DNA from: an uncultured Bacteroidales bacterium | Lineage (GTDB): Bacteria; Bacteroidota; Bacteroidia; Bacteroidales; UBA932 | NCBI GenBank assembly: GCA_947630665.1 | Contig: CANRID010000021.1 | Location: 1-38,813 of the forward strand | Reading direction: 5' to 3' | DNA length: 38,813 nt | The notes under the pieces: generated by a model | Seen by the model: the letters and a program-made list of their open reading frames with translations, nothing else | Told to the model about the DNA's origin: nothing | Databases searched by the model: none | Program-made: the position numbers and the translations under genes | Shown here: in pieces, positions 32,237-38,813 of the stretch | Layout: every line of letters starts with the position of its first letter | How positions within the stretch are numbered: the first letter of the stretch is position 1

Positions 32237-33544
32237 ATGCACGCAAATATTAAATTTATCAGTGCCGACGAAGCTGTAAAAGTTGTGAAATCGGGTGACC
32301 ACATCCATTTCAGCAGCGTGGCAAGCGCTCCGAAAGTCCTGATCGACGCCCTTTGCCGCAGAGGGGATGCCGGGGAATTGAGAGATGTCAAAATCCACCA
32401 TCTTCATACGGAAGGAGCGGCTCCTTATACCGACGCCAAGTATGAAGGCATCTTCTTCCACCAGGCGTTTTTCGTAGGCGGCAACGTGCGCAAGAACGTT
32501 CAAGCGGGTTATGCGGATTACATTCCCATTTTCCTGAGCGAGACCCAGAAACTTTACCGTTCAGGCGTACTGCCTTGCGATGTGGCCATGATCCAGGTAT
32601 CCACTCCCGACAAACACGGATACGTATCCTTGGGAACCTCCGTGGACGCTACGCTGGCAGCCATCGAATGTGCGAGAGAAGTAATCGCCGTAGTGAATAA
32701 AAACGTACCCCGTTCTTTCGGAGACGCCATGATTCCGGTGAGCATGATAGATCATTTCGTCCAATGCGATACCGTGCTGGAGCCGGCCCATTTCGCCGCA
32801 CCGTCCGAAATCGAGACCGCTATCGGGAAAAACTGCGCGGAACTCATCGAAGACGGCGCCACCCTCCAAATGGGAATCGGAGCCATTCCGAATGCCGTAT
32901 TGGCCCAGTTGGGGAATCATAAAAATTTAGGTATCCACACGGAAATGTTCGCCGACGGCGTGCTGCCGCTCGTGGAAAAAGGCGTAATCAACGGAGCCAA
33001 CAAAGCCATCGACAAAGGGAAAATGGTTTCCACCTTCCTGATGGGTTCACAGGACGTATATGATTTCATAGACGATAACCCGATGGTAGCCATGATGGAC
33101 GTGGGATATACCAACGACCCGTTCGTTATCGCCAAGAACCCTAAGGTAACCGCCATCAACTCGGCTCTTCAGGTGGATATTACGGGCCAGGTATGCGCGG
33201 ATTCCTTAGGCACCAAATTCTATTCCGGAGTCGGAGGCCAGATCGACTTCATTTACGGAGCCTCCCTTTCACAGGGCGGAAAAGCCATTATCGCCATGCC
33301 GTCCACGACCAATAAAGGGATCAGCAAAATCGCTCCGGTGCTAACTCCGGGAGCGGGCGTGGTAACTACCCGTAATCATATCCACTGGTTCGTAACGGAA
33401 TACGGTGCGGTGAATTTATACGGCAAATCCCTCCAGGAAAGAGCTCGTCTGATGATCAGCATCGCGCATCCCGACAGTCGGGAAGAATTGGACAAAGCCG
33501 CTTTCGAGAGATTCGGTTCGCATTACCATTTCATCAGCAAATAA
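32237..33544 (+). CDS. Acetyl-CoA hydrolase/transferase family CoA transferase (4-hydroxybutyrate type)
   Basis: 435 residues. It swaps CoA between an acyl-CoA and an acid such as acetate, succinate or 4-hydroxybutyrate. The catalytic glutamate is probably E236 in GIHTEMFADG, preceded by the glycine-rich TLQMGIGAIPNAV. The CoA-contacting GGQIDFIYGASLSQGGKAII and the C-terminal ERARLMISIAHPDSREEL are as in the 4-hydroxybutyrate CoA-transferase clade common in gut Bacteroidales. Substrate cannot be fixed from sequence alone; succinate or propionate partners are possible. It is a single-gene unit with its own promoter and terminator. Confidence 0.93.
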   Translation: MHANIKFISADEAVKVVKSGDHIHFSSVASAPKVLIDALCRRGDAGELRDVKIHHLHTEGAAPYTDAKYEGIFFHQAFFVGGNVRKNVQAGYADYIPIFLSETQKLYRSGVLPCDVAMIQVSTPDKHGYVSLGTSVDATLAAIECAREVIAVVNKNVPRSFGDAMIPVSMIDHFVQCDTVLEPAHFAAPSEIETAIGKNCAELIEDGATLQMGIGAIPNAVLAQLGNHKNLGIHTEMFADGVLPLVEKGVINGANKAIDKGKMVSTFLMGSQDVYDFIDDNPMVAMMDVGYTNDPFVIAKNPKVTAINSALQVDITGQVCADSLGTKFYSGVGGQIDFIYGASLSQGGKAIIAMPSTTNKGISKIAPVLTPGAGVVTTRNHIHWFVTEYGAVNLYGKSLQERARLMISIAHPDSREELDKAAFERFGSHYHFISK

Positions 33545-33592
33545 CTACGGAAACTGTCGGGACATTCCAAATCGTCCCTACCAGATAATATC

Positions 33593-33646
33593 ATGCGTCC
33601 GGCATACACCTTTTACAAGATGAATTTGCCGGACGCATTTCATTTT
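33593..33646 (+). terminator. Terminator hairpin after the CoA transferase
   Basis: A perfect 12-base inverted repeat, ATGCGTCCGGCA (33593-33604) and TGCCGGACGCAT (33627-33638), with a 22-base loop, then TTCATTTT. It lies between the convergent CoA-transferase and FKBP lipoprotein genes. The T-rich side suits the plus strand. Confidence 0.68.
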
Positions 33647-33670
33647 AGATATAATCACAGCGTCACTGGA

Positions 33671-34642
33671 TTATTCTTCATCCACCCGCATGTAAAAGAA
33701 TAACGGCTGGAACGCTCCGATTTTGCCATTCCCATCCGATCCGTAGCCATATCCGGAATTGAAGAACGTAACGGCTTCATCTCCGTAAGTCATCTTTTTG
33801 GCAGCCCGGACGAATCCTTCCGTCAGACTGTTCAGCTCCGCCATTTCGCTCCACGTGGATTCATAAGTGACATCCAACGCCGTATAACTATTCGAGACAT
33901 CGTAAATTCCGTATTTTTTGGCCGTATCCGCGATATTGGTGTCGAACACCCAGCCGTCCAACAATTTACCCACATACCAGATCCCCGCTCTTTCTCCCTG
34001 CCCGATCGTATCCTTTCCGGAATCGTACAATTTTTTGAAATAAAATCCGGAAGATACGGAGTCCATGCCGTCGTAATATTTTTTGCTGTACGCTATAAGG
34101 GTATCGCGCTCGAATTGCAAAATATTGGAAATTACATGTTTCAACTGGATCTTATAAATCATATTCGTTACTTCCTGCTGGCCTTCCCCTCCGTACTGCG
34201 AAACGGTAAGCCACGGCGGAATGATAGCCGTCATGCTCCCTCCTTCCCTCATCATCAGCAGCAATTCCTCCAGACCGCTGTACGTAGTTCCATAGCCTAT
34301 TTCCATTAATGCAGGGCCGTAATAATTGGACGCCGAATAGCTTCCCAGCTGCCGGGCGACGTCGGCCTGGTTGGTATAAGTATATTGTCCCGACAAGGTC
34401 ATGGTGGAATATTCTATATATACGGCACCATACATTTCGGCCTGTTTCCCGGTTCCGTTTTCGCGGCTCAGAATATAATTTCCCAACGGCGTCCGCTCGG
34501 CATTCGGACAATTCTCCGTAAGATACGCCTCCAATATCCTTTGCTGCACGGAATTAGCCGATTCGCTCTTATCTTTCGCGCACGAATATACGGTCAAACC
34601 GGCGAAGGCAGCTACAATCATATTTTTTATCGTCCTATTCAT
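33671..34642 (-). CDS. FKBP-type peptidyl-prolyl isomerase-like lipoprotein, two-domain
   Basis: 323 residues when started at MNRTIKNMIV; the ATG nine bases upstream adds only MHP. A lipoprotein signal ends at LTVYSC. Two FKBP-like segments are visible: residues about 50-170 (AVYIEYSTMTLSGQYTYTN, GLEELLLMMREGGSMTAIIP with PPWLTVSQYG) and about 195-320 (ERAGIWYVGKLLDGWVFDTN, LTEGFVRAAKKMTYGDEAVT with FFNSGYGYGS). Both keep the strand-plus-PP-loop layout of FKBPs but are divergent at the active site, so isomerase activity is uncertain. It pairs with another FKBP lipoprotein 25 bases upstream in the transcript. Confidence 0.8.
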   Translation of the reverse strand: MNRTIKNMIVAAFAGLTVYSCAKDKSESANSVQQRILEAYLTENCPNAERTPLGNYILSRENGTGKQAEMYGAVYIEYSTMTLSGQYTYTNQADVARQLGSYSASNYYGPALMEIGYGTTYSGLEELLLMMREGGSMTAIIPPWLTVSQYGGEGQQEVTNMIYKIQLKHVISNILQFERDTLIAYSKKYYDGMDSVSSGFYFKKLYDSGKDTIGQGERAGIWYVGKLLDGWVFDTNIADTAKKYGIYDVSNSYTALDVTYESTWSEMAELNSLTEGFVRAAKKMTYGDEAVTFFNSGYGYGSDGNGKIGAFQPLFFYMRVDEE

Positions 34643-34666
34643 AGGGTGCAAATATACTCGTTTATC

Positions 34667-35188
34667 TTAATTTTTTATAACCTCCTCAATCCATATTTCA
34701 AAAAACAGGGGGGTCAGCTTCGGAATATTATAAACCACCGTATTGTCGAATCCGTATTTTGCAGAAAAAACGATATGGCAGGTCTCCCCTTCCCGGGCTC
34801 CGATCATTCCGCTATAAAGGCCGGGAATCAGGTCTTTTCTATCTATTCTCTTTTTTTCTACCGCCCCGTCCGTCACAAAATTATTTTCCTGCGCCACTTC
34901 CGCATTATTGGTAACGAACAAATCGCCTTTTCCTCCGGAAAAAACATAGCCGGCATAATAAAAGCGGACCGAGTCTCCGGCAGCCAGCGTATCGGCACCG
35001 GACGGTCCCTCCTTCACGACAATACGGTTGGACCCGTCCCTGCGCACCACCCGGACATCCGTCAGGGAGGAAATATAAGTATCGATTCTCTTTTCCTGGT
35101 CTATAACCGTATTTTCACGATCCTGTTTGGTACAGGAGAACAGGAATATGCCTATCAGAAAAGAGCTTATGTAGAATAAATGCTTCAT
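34667..35188 (-). CDS. FKBP-type peptidyl-prolyl isomerase-like lipoprotein, single domain
   Basis: 173 residues from MKHLFYISSFLIGIFLFSC, a typical signal with lipobox ending FLFSC; the upstream ATG (35209) adds seven residues before it. The mature part carries one FKBP-like domain: SVRFYYAGYVFSGGKGDLFV, LIPGLYSGMIGAREGETCHI with VFSAKYGFDN, then the closing strand PLFFEIWIEEV. It probably acts in the periplasm or on the outer membrane. It sits between nrnA and the two-domain FKBP gene on the same strand with short gaps, a recurring order in Bacteroidales. Confidence 0.83.
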   Translation of the reverse strand: MKHLFYISSFLIGIFLFSCTKQDRENTVIDQEKRIDTYISSLTDVRVVRRDGSNRIVVKEGPSGADTLAAGDSVRFYYAGYVFSGGKGDLFVTNNAEVAQENNFVTDGAVEKKRIDRKDLIPGLYSGMIGAREGETCHIVFSAKYGFDNTVVYNIPKLTPLFFEIWIEEVIKN

Positions 35189-35218
35189 GCCGGAATGTGT
35201 CAATAACAAAAGATATGC

Positions 35219-36229
35219 CTATTTTTCTTTTCCCATAAATTCCCCGACGGATTTTTTAAAATATTCCTCCACCTCGGAAACAGGAATATACAACTTGCCG
35301 CCGGCAGCCCGTTCATGCCCTCCCCCGTTAAAATAGAGCCGGCTCAGCCGGTTTACGGAAATATCGCCTTTCGAGCGGAGCGACACCCGTATGAAATCAT
35401 CCGACTCCGTAAACAGAGCGGAAACCTCCACTTCCCGGATACCGAGCGGAAGATTAACGAACCCTTCAGAATCCCCATCTTCATATCCGAAACGCTCCTT
35501 CATCTCTTTAGTCAGGATCATCAGCCCTGCGCGGTACTGCGGAAAGATTTTCATATTTTCATGCAGCATATATCCCATCAACCTCATTCTCCCCTCTGCA
35601 AAACTCCACAACACCCGGCTTTGTATATCCTCCTTATCCACTCCCAACTCCAACAACTCGGCGGCCATACGAAAAGTGGAAGGCCATACGGAATTGGCAA
35701 AATTATTCGTATCGGTCATCATGCCGGTATAAAACGCCCGGCCGCTCTCTAAAGAAATTTTTTCCCCGGGAGCCAGATTTTTGAATATCCGATAAGCGAG
35801 CTCGCACGTACTGGAAACCTCCGTTTCGGAGAAAACGAGAGCGAAAAGATTTTCCGGCTGGGGATGATGGTCGATAAGCACTTTGGGCACAGGGGAACGG
35901 CCGATAAGCTCTCCCAACTGTTCTATTCTTTTAAGTCCGTTAAAATCGAGGCAAATAATCAGATCCGCCCTGGCTACCGTCTCCCGTACCCTGTCGGGAT
36001 TCTCGCTATAAATCAATATCTCATTTTCAGGGTCCAGAAAGCCTAAATAATCCGGAAACCGGTTGGGTACGACGGCGGAAACATCTTTTCCAAGTTCCTG
36101 CAGATACTTTCCGACTCCGACAAGCGAGCCTATCGAGTCTCCGTCGGGATTAACATGACCTGTCAGCATAATATGCTTTGTATCAGCTATTAATCTCAAT
36201 AAGTCGTCCGATTTCAACCTTTCCTTCAC
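35219..36229 (-). CDS. nrnA: DHH-family oligoribonuclease / PAP phosphatase
   Basis: 336 residues from a GTG at 36229 (VKERLKSDDLLRLIADTKHI). The longer frame from 36328 runs through an AT-rich promoter zone and lacks family similarity, so I prefer the GTG; TTG at 36235 is an alternative. NrnA degrades short RNAs and dephosphorylates pAp. DHH motifs: GHVNPDGDSIG, the metal-binding LDFNGLKR, IDHHPQPEN, and TDTNNF. The DHHA1 domain ends with NGGGHERAAGG. A promoter-like TAATTTTG lies at 36256-36263, giving a leader of about 20 bases. Confidence 0.93.
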   Translation of the reverse strand: MKERLKSDDLLRLIADTKHIMLTGHVNPDGDSIGSLVGVGKYLQELGKDVSAVVPNRFPDYLGFLDPENEILIYSENPDRVRETVARADLIICLDFNGLKRIEQLGELIGRSPVPKVLIDHHPQPENLFALVFSETEVSSTCELAYRIFKNLAPGEKISLESGRAFYTGMMTDTNNFANSVWPSTFRMAAELLELGVDKEDIQSRVLWSFAEGRMRLMGYMLHENMKIFPQYRAGLMILTKEMKERFGYEDGDSEGFVNLPLGIREVEVSALFTESDDFIRVSLRSKGDISVNRLSRLYFNGGGHERAAGGKLYIPVSEVEEYFKKSVGEFMGKEK

Positions 36230-36255
36230 TTTCAAGGGTTCAAATTTTATTAATG

Positions 36256-36263
36256 CAAAATTA
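36256..36263 (-). promoter_or_regulatory. -7 element of nrnA
   Basis: The minus strand reads TAATTTTG (exact TAnnTTTG), 27 bases before the GTG start. No TTTG is seen at the -33 spacing. It lies back to back with the promoter at 36272-36302. Confidence 0.5.
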
Positions 36264-36271
36264 AAAATATA

Positions 36272-36302
36272 TTGCAAGGGTGGAATATATTTTTTATTTT
36301 TG
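36272..36302 (+). promoter_or_regulatory. Bacteroidetes promoter of the membrane-anchored hypothetical gene
   Basis: TTG at 36272-36274 and TATTTTTG at 36295-36302 are 20 bases apart. The transcript would start near 36308, about 30 bases before the ATG at 36339. This rules out the TTG start at 36300. Confidence 0.72.
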
Positions 36303-36338
36303 TCCAATAATAGAATATTAAAATTCATACATACTCAA

Positions 36339-36944
36339 ATGAAAAAAATTTTACAATTCGTAGTGCTTCCCTTAGCCATTATCGGCTTGGGATATGCTAT
36401 CTGGAGCAGTATTCAGGAGCCTGTCCAATTCAAGAAAAACAGAGAAATGAGAGAAAAGGTGGGTATCGAAAGATTAAAGGATATCCGGACTTTGCAGGTT
36501 GCTTTCAAGAGCAAATACGGAAGGTTTACTCCCAGCATAGATTCGCTGATTGATTTCTACAGAAACGGTGAAATTACGGTCATCAGACAGGTCGGTTCCT
36601 GGGATGACTCTGCGGCTGTAGCTGAAAAAAGGGTATATAGGGACAGTATTAAAATTGCAGTGAAAGATACTTTGTTAAAAGGGACCAACTTTATTCCGGA
36701 TTCTCTGAAGACCATTCCTTTCTCCGGCGGGCAACCGGTGGAAATGCAGGCGGTGGTTAAAAAAGTATCAGGTGTGGATGTACCGCTGTTTGAAGCTTCC
36801 ATGCCGTTCAATCTTCTGCTCAAAGGCTTGAACCGCCAGTTGATTATCAATCTTAATGCTGAAAGGAACGACACCAACCGGTATCCGGGACTGAAAGTAG
36901 GCAGCGTAGATGCTCCTAACAACAACGCCGGCAACTGGGAATAG
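36339..36944 (+). CDS. Single-pass membrane protein conserved in Bacteroidales, unknown function
   Basis: 201 residues with one N-terminal transmembrane helix (MKKILQFVVLPLAIIGLGYA) and a soluble domain outside the membrane. The early soluble part (GIERLKDIRTLQVAFKSKYG, RFTPSIDSLIDFYRNGEI) resembles the first helix of pseudopilins by pattern, but no prepilin cleavage motif is visible, so I do not call it a pilin. I recall this protein next to DUF3822 and rsmD in Bacteroidales. It has its own promoter and a strong terminator. Confidence 0.75.
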   Translation: MKKILQFVVLPLAIIGLGYAIWSSIQEPVQFKKNREMREKVGIERLKDIRTLQVAFKSKYGRFTPSIDSLIDFYRNGEITVIRQVGSWDDSAAVAEKRVYRDSIKIAVKDTLLKGTNFIPDSLKTIPFSGGQPVEMQAVVKKVSGVDVPLFEASMPFNLLLKGLNRQLIINLNAERNDTNRYPGLKVGSVDAPNNNAGNWE

Positions 36945-36995
36945 TCTGCACGAAAATATACGGATAAGCGAACTCTTCGCGCCGATGATTACGGG

Positions 36996-37029
36996 GCCGC
37001 CTGAGAAAGGCGGCTCTTTTATTATTTTG
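36996..37029 (+). terminator. Rho-independent terminator
   Basis: GCCGCC (36996-37001) pairs with GGCGGC (37009-37014) across a TGAGAAA loop, followed by TCTTTTATTATTTTG. It is a GC-rich stem with a U-rich tail 51 bases after the stop codon. Confidence 0.85.
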
Positions 37030-37055
37030 ACAAATTCCTTTTTTCATTAACTTTG
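37026..37055 (+). promoter_or_regulatory. Bacteroidetes promoter of DUF3822-rsmD
   Basis: TTTG at 37026-37029 and TAACTTTG at 37048-37055 are 18 bases apart. The transcript would start near 37062, 33 bases before the ATG at 37095. It rules out the upstream start at 37053. It begins inside the tail of the preceding terminator. Confidence 0.7.
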
Positions 37056-37094
37056 TCGCCTGTTACCTGTTATCCAAATGCAGTTCCGATCAGA

Positions 37095-37679
37095 ATGAAT
37101 TATTATTACATTACATCGAAATACTCTCTGATTCCGCAAATATTATCCAATAAGTATAATTACACGGAAGCCTTTAGGAAAATGTTCGATATAAGTCCGG
37201 ACGAGAGTATCGGAACCGTCTCCTTTCCGGAGCATCAGGCAACAATGATATATGCCCTTCCCGACAGTCTCCGGTGCGATTCGGGGGAACAAGGACCGGA
37301 AGAGGAGCAGGACCGGATTTATCCGCTTATATGCAAACTCTTGGAAACGGTCCAAAGTATCCAGAAATATAATAAAGTAGTATTTTCTTTCTGCCCGTCC
37401 GTACGGGGAGAAAATGAAAACCCGGAAAAACCGGCCCTCCATATAGTCATACAGGAAGGCGACAATCTTCTGCTGGCCAATTCATATCCCGCCGCACACT
37501 TCAATACGGCCCTGTATTTTCTGTTTCTGGCGATAAAACAGGTTCAATTCAATCCGGAACAAACCTGCATCCGGGTTTGCGGCTCTTTGAGCGGAGAAGA
37601 AAAAGAAACCCTCGAAAAATATTTCCAGGGAGTGGAAGCCTTTCCGCTCGAAAAAACGGGCCCCTATACCTATAAATAA
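37095..37679 (+). CDS. DUF3822 family protein
   Basis: 194 residues from MNYYYITSKYSLIPQILSNK. This is a Bacteroidetes-specific family with an actin/ribonuclease-H-like fold pattern (short strands such as LHIVIQEGDNLLLANSYPAA, then FNTALYFLFLAIKQVQF), nearly always found just upstream of rsmD. It keeps that order here, 23 bases before rsmD. No catalytic motif is visible and its role is unknown. The family call rests on context plus the YNTAxxxxYFxxxAxxQ-like block. Confidence 0.8.
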   Translation: MNYYYITSKYSLIPQILSNKYNYTEAFRKMFDISPDESIGTVSFPEHQATMIYALPDSLRCDSGEQGPEEEQDRIYPLICKLLETVQSIQKYNKVVFSFCPSVRGENENPEKPALHIVIQEGDNLLLANSYPAAHFNTALYFLFLAIKQVQFNPEQTCIRVCGSLSGEEKETLEKYFQGVEAFPLEKTGPYTYK

Positions 37680-37702
37680 GATTCTTAAATACTCTATTCA
37701 TT

Positions 37703-38236
37703 ATGAGAATCATAGGAGGAGAACTCAAAGGAAAGACCTTCAATCCCCCGGCCAATTATCAAGCCCGGCCGACCACCGATTTCGCAAAAGAAGGATTGTT
37801 CAATATACTTGCCAATGAATTCGACTTCTCCGAAATCTCGTTTCTCGACCTGTTCTCCGGCACCGGAAGCATCAGCCTGGAATCGGCCTCACGCGGATGT
37901 ACGGATATAGTAAGCGTGGAAATGAACCCCCGCCATTCCCGGTTTATAAGCCAGTGCGCTGCCGGTTTTAAAATTAAAGGCATGCAGGTGGTCCGGCACA
38001 ATGTTTTCGACTTTCTGAATATCTGTACCCGCCAGTTCGACATCATATTCGCCGATCCTCCTTATGCAATCGAAGGGTTAGACACTCTTCCCGACAAAAT
38101 CCTTTCCCGTCCTATCCTAAAAGATAACGGATATCTGATTTTGGAACATCCCGGTACATACGGATTCACGGAACATCCGTATTTTATCAAAGAGAGAAAA
38201 TACGGGAACGTGCATTTTTCTTTTTTCCGGAAATAA
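37703..38236 (+). CDS. rsmD: 16S rRNA (guanine-966-N2)-methyltransferase
   Basis: 177 residues. It methylates G966 of 16S rRNA using SAM. The N-terminus MRIIGGELKGKTFNPP and RPTTDFAKEGLFNIL are diagnostic. The SAM-binding motif I is DLFSGTGSISLESASRG, motif II is SVEMN, and the catalytic motif IV is FADPPY. It is co-transcribed with the DUF3822 gene. The tRNA-Asp promoter begins 37 bases after its stop. Confidence 0.95.
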   Translation: MRIIGGELKGKTFNPPANYQARPTTDFAKEGLFNILANEFDFSEISFLDLFSGTGSISLESASRGCTDIVSVEMNPRHSRFISQCAAGFKIKGMQVVRHNVFDFLNICTRQFDIIFADPPYAIEGLDTLPDKILSRPILKDNGYLILEHPGTYGFTEHPYFIKERKYGNVHFSFFRK

Positions 38237-38273
38237 TGAAAAGAAAAAAATCCCTCCATTTTGCAGAAGAATT

Positions 38274-38303
38274 TTTGCAGAATAAAAAAAATCTCTATAT
38301 TTG
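38274..38303 (+). promoter_or_regulatory. Bacteroidetes promoter of tRNA-Asp
   Basis: TTTG at 38274-38277 and TATATTTG at 38296-38303 are 18 bases apart. The transcript would start near 38310, 44 bases before the tRNA. Confidence 0.72.
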
Positions 38304-38353
38304 CAATCCCAAACGGAACAAACGGTTCCGCAACGGGGAAAGACCCTTCAAAC

Positions 38354-38428
38354 GGTGCGGTAGTTCAGCCTGGTTAGAATACATGCCTGTCACGCATGGG
38401 GTCGCGGGTTCGAGTCCCGTCCGCACCG
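38354..38428 (+). tRNA. tRNA-Asp (GTC)
   Basis: A full cloverleaf: acceptor stem GGTGCGG/CCGCACC with discriminator G, D-arm around GTTCAGCCTGGTTAGAAT, anticodon stem CATGC/GCATG with loop CTGTCAC giving anticodon GTC (38389-38391), and T-arm CGGGTTCGAGTCCCG. The 3' CCA is not encoded (next bases are CAA). It is closely similar to E. coli tRNA-Asp. Confidence 0.97.
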
Positions 38429-38466
38429 CAATAAACGCTAAAAATCAGCAAGTTGCAGAACGGACA

Positions 38467-38515
38467 CCCGATTTTACACCCAAGAATGTAAAATCGGGAG
38501 TTTTGTTTTATTTAA
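38467..38515 (+). terminator. Rho-independent terminator after tRNA-Asp
   Basis: A perfect 11-base inverted repeat, CCCGATTTTAC (38467-38477) and GTAAAATCGGG (38488-38498), with a 10-base loop, then AGTTTTGTTTTATTT. It lies 38 bases after the tRNA. The following stretch to 38723 is AT-rich with no gene I can support. Confidence 0.8.
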
Positions 38516-38723
38516 GATTCAGTTTTGCTATTTCTACATAATAATCGTTTAGCAATATATGAAATGATACAAGAAAGTATAGGAGTAAATTGATAATGTA
38601 TGTCCCTTCGTCCGGAGGTATATTTGTGGAGCGTTCGCTTGTAAAATTGTTTATCGGTTAGTTTCATAAATATTGATTTTGTATTCAATATTCATTTTGC
38701 TAAAATAAGGCTTGCCCCACCCA

Positions 38724-38813
38724 CTATTTGTTACTAACCTTTAATTGTAGTTTCCAAGATTCTGTTTCTTCTACGTTGTTATTGGATTTAATGCTGTTTG
38801 CAAATGGTAATAC
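38724..38813 (-). CDS. Possible C-terminal end of a gene entering from the right edge
   Basis: On the minus strand the frame is open from the window edge for 29 codons, then TAG at 38724-38726. It reads VLPFANSIKSNNNVEETESW then KLQLKVSNK. Too short to identify; it could be chance. If real, it is convergent with the tRNA unit. Confidence 0.28.
   Translation of the reverse strand, partial: VLPFANSIKSNNNVEETESWKLQLKVSNK

Noticed and set aside
34649-34656. TATATTTG on the minus strand as a promoter for the two-domain FKBP gene
   Set aside because: It overlaps the start codon region, has no -33 partner, and the gene is only 25 bases behind another same-strand gene, so operon read-through is simpler.
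36230-36328. A 33-residue N-terminal extension of NrnA
   Set aside because: It is read from the AT-rich divergent promoter zone and is not part of the DHH family; GTG at 36229 fits the -7 element at 36256-36263.
38354-38813. A tRNA-linked integration site at the right edge
   Set aside because: No integrase, no repeated tRNA 3' end and no mobility gene are visible in the window; only the tRNA and its terminator are supported.
1-38813. CRISPR arrays, rRNA genes or complete insertion sequences
   Set aside because: I found no regularly spaced repeats, no rRNA signature stretches, and no transposase with terminal inverted repeats.

Overview
The window comes from a Bacteroidales bacterium, probably an anaerobic gut-type lineage. 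I cannot name the genus. The evidence is Bacteroidetes-type promoters (TTTG / TAnnTTTG) before many genes, few recognisable Shine-Dalgarno sites, lineage-typical families (DUF3822, DUF3089, DUF4953/DUF5117 metalloprotease, FKBP-type lipoproteins, NrnA), a bifunctional BioB-BioA protein and a 4-hydroxybutyrate/acetate-type CoA transferase.

Layout. (1) 1-768: the 3' end of a metalloprotease, closed by a terminator. (2) 902-15514, minus strand: a five-gene natural-product operon, read exporter to phosphopantetheinyl transferase, followed by a MntA/HepT toxin-antitoxin pair that has its own promoter-like element. (3) 15687-18705, plus strand: a DUF3089 hydrolase, then an AT-rich patch with broken gene remnants, a duplicated-domain membrane protein and a NERD protein. 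(4) 18840-22782: two AAA ATPases flanking an MFS transporter. (5) 23067-26852: a small unknown ORF, then biotin genes bioAB and bioD. (6) 26899-32133, minus strand: Ogt, a GNAT-like protein, a HAD-TcdA fusion, MazG and a SAM hydrolase. (7) 32237-33544: a CoA transferase. (8) 33671-36229, minus strand: two FKBP-type lipoproteins and NrnA. (9) 36339-38428, plus strand: a membrane-anchored protein, DUF3822, RsmD and tRNA-Asp, with a terminator after the tRNA.

The standout system is the operon at 1610-15514. A 2978-residue NRPS reads A-T-C-A-T-C-A-T-R. Its first adenylation domain lacks the Asp that grips the alpha-amine of an amino acid, so it probably loads a carboxylic acid; the terminal reductase would release an N-acyl dipeptide aldehyde or alcohol. 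The operon also encodes all three parts of an RsbW/RsbV/RsbU-like partner switch: a periplasmic-sensor SpoIIE phosphatase that carries its own HATPase, a STAS antagonist, and a second RsbW-like HATPase fused to the cytoplasmic C-terminus of the MATE exporter. No sigma factor or DNA-binding regulator is encoded in the operon. I infer that the switch may control the exporter directly, rather than transcription.

All calls come from reading the sequence and from remembered family motifs. No database search was run.
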